NCBI GenBank assembly: GCA_001795455.1
Contig: MGPB01000021.1
Coordinates: 186,001-250,000 of the forward strand
From: Curvibacter sp. GWA2_63_95
Lineage (GTDB): Bacteria; Pseudomonadota; Gammaproteobacteria; Burkholderiales; Burkholderiaceae_C
DNA length: 64,000 nucleotides
Direction of reading: 5' to 3'
The notes beneath the pieces were generated by a model. The model was not told where the DNA came from. It worked only from the letters and a program-made list of their open reading frames with translations, and searched no databases. Every line of letters starts with the position of its first letter. Position 1 is the first letter of the stretch. The translations under genes were made by a program, and so were the position numbers. Below, piece after piece: positions 58,927 through 64,000 of this stretch.

Positions 58927-59973
58927 ATGACAAACACAGGTATTTCTTTCCGCCAGGTCATCAAACGTTATGGCGGCGCCAACAGCCCACTGGTCGTGCG
59001 CGGCATCGACTTCGATGTGCCCAAGGGCACACTGACCACCATCCTGGGCCCATCGGGTTGCGGCAAAACCACCACGCTGCGCATGATCGCCGGGCTGGAG
59101 ACGCCCTCGGGCGGACAGATATTCATCGACGGCCGCGACGTGACAAATCTGGGGCCGGCCGAGCGCAATGTGAGCATGGTGTTCCAGAGCTATGCGCTGT
59201 TTCCACACATGTCGGTGCTGGAGAACGTGGCCTATGGCCTCACCGTGAGTGGTGTGCCCAAGCCCGAGGTGCAAGACCGTGCCCGCGCGGCGATGGCCCT
59301 GGTGGGGCTGGGCGGCTATGAAGTGCGCTACCCGGCTGAGCTGTCGGGTGGCCAGCAGCAGCGCGTGGCGCTGGCCCGTGCGTTGGTGCTGGAACCTTCG
59401 GTGCTGTTGTTTGATGAACCACTGTCCAACCTGGACGCGCGCCTGCGCCGCTCCATGCGCGAAGAGATTCGCAGCCTGCAGCAGCGCCTCAAGCTCACGG
59501 TGGCCTATGTCACCCACGACCAGAGCGAGGCCCTGGCCGTGAGTGACCAGATCATCGTGATGGACGGTGGCTTGATTGCCCAAGCGGGCAGTCCGCGTGA
59601 GCTGTACGAGAACCCGAAGACCGAGTTTGTGGCCGGCTTCATGGGCGAGGCGGTGCTGCTGGACGGGGTGTGCGAAGCCCAGGGTTCGGTGCGCCTGGGG
59701 CCGCTGACCCTTGCCACGGCGCAGCGCGTGGTCACCGGCCCGGTGAAGGTGGCCATTCGCCCGGAGGCCTGGGCTGTGCACGACGGCCACGGACAGGGGC
59801 TGCTGGGTACCGTGTCCAAGGCGGCCTACCTGGGCAGCTTTCAGGAGCTCACCGTGGATACGAGCCTGGGGGAGATCTTTGTGGTGTCGTCAGATGCGCA
59901 GGGCAGTTGGGGCCGTGGCGACGCTGTGACCCTGCAGCTGGCCGAGCGTGGCGTGTCAGTGGTGGCGGTGTAA
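58927..59973 (+). CDS. ABC transporter ATP-binding protein (second copy)
   Basis: This is a 348-aa ATPase homologous to but clearly different from the one at 54519. Walker A is GPSGCGKTT, the signature [15 protein letters not shown], Walker B LLFDEPLSNLD and the H-loop YVTHDQSEALA, with a C-terminal TOBE domain. All catalytic motifs are intact in both copies. An in-frame ATG four codons upstream (58915) is also possible. It is the last gene of the regulator-kinase-ABC operon, and repeat copy J follows its stop by 8 bp. Confidence 0.91.
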   Translation: MTNTGISFRQVIKRYGGANSPLVVRGIDFDVPKGTLTTILGPSGCGKTTTLRMIAGLETPSGGQIFIDGRDVTNLGPAERNVSMVFQSYALFPHMSVLENVAYGLTVSGVPKPEVQDRARAAMALVGLGGYEVRYPAELSGGQQQRVALARALVLEPSVLLFDEPLSNLDARLRRSMREEIRSLQQRLKLTVAYVTHDQSEALAVSDQIIVMDGGLIAQAGSPRELYENPKTEFVAGFMGEAVLLDGVCEAQGSVRLGPLTLATAQRVVTGPVKVAIRPEAWAVHDGHGQGLLGTVSKAAYLGSFQELTVDTSLGEIFVVSSDAQGSWGRGDAVTLQLAERGVSVVAV

Positions 59974-59981
59974 CGGGCTTG

Positions 59982-60058
59982 GTGGCCATTTTTTAAGTGA
60001 AATAGGCCGCTAACCCTTGCAGATGCTGCGCGAATAGCTATTAAAAAGATAGCGGTTT
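59982..60058 (+). repeat. Dispersed 3'-end repeat, copy J (long form)
   Basis: Copy J lies between the ABC ATPase stop and the convergent ParE gene. Outer arms TGGCCA (59983-59988) and TAGGCC, then GCTAACCCTTGCAGATGCTG and CGCGAATAGC, then hairpin half GCTAT-N7-ATAGC. It is the most diverged copy in its middle part. Confidence 0.8.
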
Positions 60059-60190
60059 GAGCGTTGAGTCCATCCGGTATGGGATTCTGCTTGGTCAAGC
60101 ATCCGGCTCATGTAGCGCACGAGCAGGGTCTCAAGCCCTTTTTTCAGTAGTGTCGGTGCCCATGGTTTTCTCCCCGTTTTTGTTTTTGGC

Positions 60191-60511
60191 TCAGTGGTAA
60201 TCGTCTTCCCGCTGGTGCCGTACGGCCAGTATGTTGACTGTGTCAGCCCCCTCAATCCCAAACAAGGCCACATAGCCTGCGTTGCCAAACGGAATAATCA
60301 GCTCCCGCACAAACGCGCTGTCGCCCGCCTTGCGGTAAATAAACGGGGTGCGGCTGAGGTGGTTTTGCACTGCGTTGCGCAGCGCGTCAATGGCGGCCTG
60401 CGCAGCGTCAAAGTCTTCAAGGGTTTGCGCCCGCTCCAGCAAAAAGTCGAACAAGCGCAGCACATCTTCACGCGCCGCTGCGGTGTAGCGGACTTCAAAC
60501 GGCCCCGTCAA
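60191..60511 (-). CDS. ParE/RelE family toxin of a type II toxin-antitoxin pair
   Basis: This is a 106-aa protein of the RelE/ParE fold. It has the N-terminal helix pattern VRYTAAAREDVLRLFDFLLE, the central LRNAVQNHLSRTPFIYRKAG and the C-terminal strands RELIIPFGNAGYVALFGIEG and VNILAVRHQREDDYH, typical of ParE (gyrase poison) proteins. It overlaps the antitoxin gene by 4 bp in the usual antitoxin-toxin order. The toxin gene is intact. Confidence 0.88.
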   Translation of the reverse strand: MTGPFEVRYTAAAREDVLRLFDFLLERAQTLEDFDAAQAAIDALRNAVQNHLSRTPFIYRKAGDSAFVRELIIPFGNAGYVALFGIEGADTVNILAVRHQREDDYH

Positions 60512-60780
60512 CCCAGCACCTGCTTGCGCCGGGCATCCAGCCGCTGGGCCAGTTCGTCATGCACAGCCCCAGCGGCATAGTAGATACCGGTCTGCTGGGC
60601 GTCTTGCGCAGCGCGCAGCCCGCGCGCCACAAACTCGTCTTGCGTGCGCCGCCGCGCAATCGTCTCGCGCATGGCGGTTTCTATCAGGCTGGTGAGCGTC
60701 TCGCCCTCGCGCAGCACGCTTTCGGCGGCGGCGCGCAACTGGGGCTCAACACGGAGCGAGGGCAGTGTGGCGGTTTTCAT
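60508..60780 (-). CDS. ParD-like antitoxin (ribbon-helix-helix type)
   Basis: This is a 90-aa antitoxin. The N-terminal strand MKTATLPSLRVEPQLRAAAE and helix LREGETLTSLIETAMRETIA fit a ribbon-helix-helix DNA-binding domain, and the C-terminal half (LRAAQDAQQTGIYYAAGAVH) would wrap the toxin. The ATG at 60780 is chosen; an earlier in-frame ATG adds 11 residues that overlap the operator. It precedes and overlaps the ParE-type toxin gene. An imperfect palindrome lies just upstream. Confidence 0.82.
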   Translation of the reverse strand: MKTATLPSLRVEPQLRAAAESVLREGETLTSLIETAMRETIARRRTQDEFVARGLRAAQDAQQTGIYYAAGAVHDELAQRLDARRKQVLG

Positions 60781-60790
60781 GGTGCTGGGT

Positions 60791-60814
60791 ATTGCGTTGC
60801 AGTTGCGATGCAAT
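60791..60814. promoter_or_regulatory. Operator candidate of the toxin-antitoxin operon
   Basis: ATTGCGTTGCA and TGCGATGCAAT are inverted arms (9 of 11 pairs) around a 2-base centre, 11 bp before the antitoxin start. Autoregulation by the antitoxin is the usual arrangement. Confidence 0.55.
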
Positions 60815-60961
60815 CAGTGTAGCGGTTTTGCCCCGCAGCGTCACGCCTCCAGCTTGGCCCCCGCATCGCTGGTGCTGCCGGGCATCCTAAAAAGTTCAGC
60901 ACCCGGCAAATGAGTGGCGGGGAAGGCAGGATCGTGCTTTTGCTGCCTCAGTAAAGGCTTT

Positions 60962-61819
60962 TCAGGGGATGTCTCGGCCCATGCCCTGCGTCAGCGACAG
61001 GGCCCGCGCCGCGTGGCGCAGGGATTCACGTACCTCTTCCATTTGCGGGCCCACGTGCCGGTCGATACGGCGGATGTAGGGGCAGGTGAGGGTGGCCAGG
61101 GCGGTGTTGTCGGGCCCCAGGATGGGGAAGGAGATATCCACCACCCCCAGCGTCTGTGCACTGTCCCGCTCCAGGTAGCCGCGTTTGCGGATGCTGGCCA
61201 GGGTGGCTTGCAGCTCGGCCTCGGTGATGGGCACCTCACCGTCCAGCGGCGTGTGTTCAGCCAGCATGCGGCGGTAGCTGCCTTCGTCGGCATAGGCCAG
61301 CAGCAGGTGGCCCGAGGCGGTGTCCAGCAGGCCCACACGTGCTCCGCGCTGCACCGCAAAGCTCCAGCCGCTGGGGCTGTTGATCTGGGCGCTGATGAGC
61401 ACGTTGCCGCGGTCATACACCCCCATGTGGCAGGACTGTTCGGCCTTGCGGGCAAACTCGTCCATCACCGGCAAGGCCTGGTTGATGAGCCGGCTCAGGG
61501 GCGGATGCATATTGGCCAGCGCAAACAATTTGAGGCTCAGCGCATAGCGGTCGCCTGACGGGTTGCGCATGACGTATTGGCGTGCCACCAGGCGCTCCAG
61601 CATGCGGTAGATCTCGCTGGCGCTGCGGTCCATTTCTTTCACGATCTCGGCGCGTGTCAGCCCATGCGGCTGGGTGGCCAGCAATTCCAGAATGTCCAGG
61701 CCTTTGTCGAGTGCAGGTGCGCGGTAGCGGTCTTCGGGGGGCAGCGTGGATTCGTCCTGCTCTTTGGTCTTGGGGCTGCGGCCGCGGGCTTTGGGAGGGG
61801 GCGTGGTCATGGTGGGCAC
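60962..61819 (-). CDS. IclR family transcriptional regulator
   Basis: This is a 285-aa regulator. A basic N-terminal extension of about 30 residues precedes the winged helix (ALDKGLDILELLATQPHGLT, RAEIVKEMDRSASEIYRMLE). The IclR ligand domain follows with GHLLLAYADEGSYRRMLAEH and GVVDISFPILGPDNTALATL. It diverges from an SDR dehydrogenase and a sugar ABC transporter, which it probably controls in response to a sugar acid or similar effector. The start at 61819 (or 61810) precedes a 138-bp divergent promoter region with a TGAA-N7-TTCA dyad. Confidence 0.92.
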   Translation of the reverse strand: MPTMTTPPPKARGRSPKTKEQDESTLPPEDRYRAPALDKGLDILELLATQPHGLTRAEIVKEMDRSASEIYRMLERLVARQYVMRNPSGDRYALSLKLFALANMHPPLSRLINQALPVMDEFARKAEQSCHMGVYDRGNVLISAQINSPSGWSFAVQRGARVGLLDTASGHLLLAYADEGSYRRMLAEHTPLDGEVPITEAELQATLASIRKRGYLERDSAQTLGVVDISFPILGPDNTALATLTCPYIRRIDRHVGPQMEEVRESLRHAARALSLTQGMGRDIP

Positions 61820-61912
61820 TTTCGAGGAAGGTTTTTATAGCAGAGCCCTGCAGCGCTAGGGTAAGTACTAGGCGTTGGTCGCGCAAAGCTGCCTATCATT
61901 CTGCTTCATACG

Positions 61913-61927
61913 TGAATAGTTTGTTCA
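61913..61927. promoter_or_regulatory. Operator candidate between IclR and SDR genes
   Basis: TGAATA-GTT-TGTTCA is a 15-bp dyad with one mismatch, inside an AT-rich stretch 30 bp upstream of the SDR start. It is a likely IclR site by position. Confidence 0.5.
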
Positions 61928-61957
61928 TATTTAAATTATTAAACCGGAGTCAGCAGC

Positions 61958-62719
61958 ATGGGTCAAGGGCGTTTGCAAGGTAAAACAGTGCTCATCACCG
62001 CAGCGGCCCAGGGCATTGGCCGGGCCAGTGCACTGGCCTGTGCGGCAGAAGGTGCACGTGTGATCGCCACCGATATCAACCAGGCATTTCTGGACAGCCT
62101 GGCCGCAGAGCACAGCAGCATTCAGGTGGAACTGCTGGATGTGCGCAGCGACGCGGCGGTGGCGGCATTGGCAGCGCGCACGCCTGCGCTGGATGCCTTG
62201 TTCAATTGCGCCGGCATGGTGGCCAATGGCAGCGTGCTCGATGGCACCGAGGCCGACTGGGACCTGAGCTTTGACCTCAACGTGAAAAGCATGTTCCGCA
62301 TGACGCGGGCCTTTCTGCCGGCCATGCTGGCCAAGGTGCAAACCCAGGGCGGCAGCGTGTCCATCATCAATATGGCGTCCATGGCGTCCAGCATCAAAGG
62401 GTTTGCCAACCGTTGCGCCTATGGCACCACCAAGGCCGCCGTCATTGGCCTGACCAAATCCATCGCAGCTGACTACGTGAAGGCGGGCGTGCGCGCCAAC
62501 GCACTGTGCCCCGGCACGGTGGATACACCGTCCCTGCGCGGACGCATTGCCAGCGCCGCCGACCCGGTGCAGGCCGAAAGAGACTTTATTGCGCGCCAGC
62601 CCATGGGGCGCCTGGCTTCGGTGGACGACATCACGCCCATGGTGGTGTTTTTGGCCAGCGACGAGTCCCGTTTTGTCACCGGGCAGACGCTGCTGGTGGA
62701 CGGTGGTGTCACCATCTGA
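61958..62719 (+). CDS. SDR family dehydrogenase (sugar-acid dehydrogenase-like)
   Basis: This is a 253-aa classical SDR: cofactor motif [40 protein letters not shown], catalytic Ser in NMASMASS, and Tyr/Lys in [18 protein letters not shown]. The C-terminus [17 protein letters not shown] is typical. It resembles 2-keto-3-deoxy-L-fuconate 4-dehydrogenase and DHRS6-like enzymes, which act in non-phosphorylated deoxy-sugar degradation. That assignment is tentative. It heads an operon with the sugar ABC ATPase, opposite an IclR regulator. Confidence 0.88.
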   Translation: MGQGRLQGKTVLITAAAQGIGRASALACAAEGARVIATDINQAFLDSLAAEHSSIQVELLDVRSDAAVAALAARTPALDALFNCAGMVANGSVLDGTEADWDLSFDLNVKSMFRMTRAFLPAMLAKVQTQGGSVSIINMASMASSIKGFANRCAYGTTKAAVIGLTKSIAADYVKAGVRANALCPGTVDTPSLRGRIASAADPVQAERDFIARQPMGRLASVDDITPMVVFLASDESRFVTGQTLLVDGGVTI

Positions 62720-62747
62720 TGATGCCCACTGCGACAAAGGCCTGACT

Positions 62748-64000
62748 GTGACCGCACTGGTTTCCGTACAAAACCTCAGCAAATCGTTTCCGGGTGTGCG
62801 TGCGCTCGATGGCGTGCGCTTTGACCTGATGCCCGGTGAGGTGCATGCCCTGATGGGCGAAAACGGCGCGGGCAAGTCCACGCTGATGAAAATCCTGGCG
62901 GGCGTGTACCGCAAAGACAGCGGCGAAGTGTTGCTGGATGGCAAGCCCGTGGAGATCGAGAGCCCGGCCCATGCACAGTCACTGGCCATCGGCATCATCC
63001 ACCAGGAGCTGCATCTGATGGGCCACCTGACGGCGGCACAAAACATCTTTCTGGGCCGTGAGCCGCGCAAGGCCGCGGGCCTGCTGCTGGACGAAGCGCA
63101 GCTCAACCGCGATGCCCAGGCCCTGTTTGACCGCTTGAACCTGCAGTTGTCGCCCACCACGACGATTGGTGACTTGACCGTGGCACGCCAGCAGATGGTG
63201 GAGATTGCCAAGGCCCTGTCCCACAAGTCGCGTGTGCTGATCATGGACGAGCCCACGGCTGCGCTGAACAACGCCGAGATCGAGGAGCTGTTTCGCATCA
63301 TTCGCCAGCTCAAGAGCGAGGGGGTGGGCATTGTCTACATCTCGCACAAGATGGATGAGATCCAGCGCATTGCCGACCGTATCACCGTGATGCGCGATGG
63401 TGCCTACATCGCCACCGTGCCATCTGCCACGCCCATGTCGGAGGTGATTGCGATGATGGTGGGGCGCAAGCTGGACCATGTGCAGAAGACGATTCCCGAC
63501 ACCTCCGCCAACGAGGTGCTGCTGGATGTGCGGGGGGTGAACCGCGGGCGCGCCATCCGCGATGTGAGTTTCACTGTGCGCCGTGGCGAAATTTTGGGTT
63601 TTGCCGGTCTTATGGGTGCTGGCCGTACCGAGGTGGCGCGTGCGGTGTTTGGCGCCGACCCTATTGACTCCGGCGAAGTGCGGGTGCGGGGGCAGGTGGT
63701 TCGTCTGACCTCCCCCACCGATGCGGTGGAGGCGGGCATTGGCTACCTGTCGGAAGACCGCAAGCATTTTGGCCTGGCCACCGGCATGGATGTGGAATCC
63801 AACATCACTTTGCCCAGCTTGAAGCGTTGGCTCAAATGGGGGATGTTCCTGAACCGGCCGGCGATCCAGGCCGTCTCGCAGCAGATGGTGGAGAAGCTGC
63901 GCATCAAGACACCATCGCTGACGCAGACGGCCAAGCTGCTGTCGGGTGGCAACCAGCAGAAGGTGGTGATTGCCAAGTGGCTGGTGCAGGACTGCGAAGT
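62748..64000 (+). CDS. Sugar ABC transporter ATP-binding protein (RbsA/XylG-like), 3' end beyond window
   Basis: This open frame runs from a GTG at 62748 through the right edge (at least 417 codons) without a stop. The protein is a duplicated ATPase of the CUT2 sugar importers. The first half has Walker [18 protein letters not shown] and [12 protein letters not shown]. The second half begins with [20 protein letters not shown] sequence, has the degenerate Walker A of this family and contains [15 protein letters not shown] near the edge. It is 28 bp after the SDR gene. Permease and binding-protein genes are expected to follow outside the window. Confidence 0.93.
   Translation, partial: MTALVSVQNLSKSFPGVRALDGVRFDLMPGEVHALMGENGAGKSTLMKILAGVYRKDSGEVLLDGKPVEIESPAHAQSLAIGIIHQELHLMGHLTAAQNIFLGREPRKAAGLLLDEAQLNRDAQALFDRLNLQLSPTTTIGDLTVARQQMVEIAKALSHKSRVLIMDEPTAALNNAEIEELFRIIRQLKSEGVGIVYISHKMDEIQRIADRITVMRDGAYIATVPSATPMSEVIAMMVGRKLDHVQKTIPDTSANEVLLDVRGVNRGRAIRDVSFTVRRGEILGFAGLMGAGRTEVARAVFGADPIDSGEVRVRGQVVRLTSPTDAVEAGIGYLSEDRKHFGLATGMDVESNITLPSLKRWLKWGMFLNRPAIQAVSQQMVEKLRIKTPSLTQTAKLLSGGNQQKVVIAKWLVQDCE

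Noticed and set aside
60010..60190. A reverse-strand frame continuing downstream of the ParE toxin (short Lys/Arg-rich peptide).
   Set aside because: No recognisable family, no own start signal, and it runs into dispersed repeat copy J; treated as spacer.

Overview
The window is GC-rich chromosomal DNA from a betaproteobacterium, most likely of the family Comamonadaceae (Rhodoferax/Polaromonas/Acidovorax-like). This is inferred from the protein families, codon usage and gene order. No rRNA, tRNA, CRISPR array, insertion sequence or phage module was recognised. Both ends cut a gene: an enoyl-CoA hydratase/3-hydroxyacyl-CoA dehydrogenase at the left and a sugar ABC transporter ATPase at the right.

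Layout: (1) 1-3.1 kb, fatty-acid beta-oxidation genes diverging from a 28-bp palindrome. (2) 3.2-8.3 kb, a TPR/HupE pair, a small secreted Met/Lys/Asp-rich protein, an SRPBCC-YbgC-aldo/keto reductase operon and a MerR regulator. (3) 8.5-12.1 kb, a TetR regulator, a quinone-oxidoreductase-type dehydrogenase, an SDR and an Old Yellow Enzyme. These share one 14-bp palindrome in front of three transcription units, so they look like a reactive-carbonyl or electrophile regulon. (4) 12.4-19.4 kb, stress and envelope genes (OsmC, CsbD, UspA, ClC channel, YqjD/E/K-like) plus a DapB-like reductase and a MarR regulator. (5) 19.7-25.9 kb, a transglutaminase-like protein, two DUF4398/OmpA lipoproteins, a DMT exporter, a PlsC-type acyltransferase and a PAS-GGDEF diguanylate cyclase. 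(6) 25.9-30.2 kb, a basic-amino-acid ABC operon in the order of Pseudomonas aotJQMOP. (7) 30.5-34.2 kb, a YgiQ radical SAM protein, a YiaA/B protein and an unknown secreted protein. (8) 34.3-45.7 kb, a complete glycogen operon, glgB-glgX-pgm-glgC-glgA-glgP. (9) 45.7-52.6 kb, housekeeping and orphan genes. (10) 52.7-60 kb, a tightly overlapping two-component system plus ABC importer with two ATPases. (11) 60.2-60.8 kb, a ParDE-type toxin-antitoxin. (12) 61-64 kb, the start of a sugar-catabolic cluster (IclR, SDR, sugar ABC ATPase).

The most striking feature is a dispersed repeat of about 50-75 bp, present ten times. It has two hairpin-forming halves. Nine copies lie directly downstream of stop codons. 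Five of the nine convergent gene junctions carry one, and none of the ten divergent promoter regions does. Two copies supply or overlap stop codons or C-terminal codons. The tenth is inserted in frame inside the YgiQ-type radical SAM gene, in the orientation that stays open. It behaves like a mobile or duplicating 3'-end element.

The glycogen operon carries the full synthesis and breakdown cycle, including a PGM1-type phosphoglucomutase. The aot-like operon runs straight into a diguanylate cyclase, which could link amino-acid uptake to c-di-GMP. The 52.7-60 kb operon couples a histidine kinase with almost no periplasmic loop to its transporter. Functions are assigned from motifs and family knowledge only.
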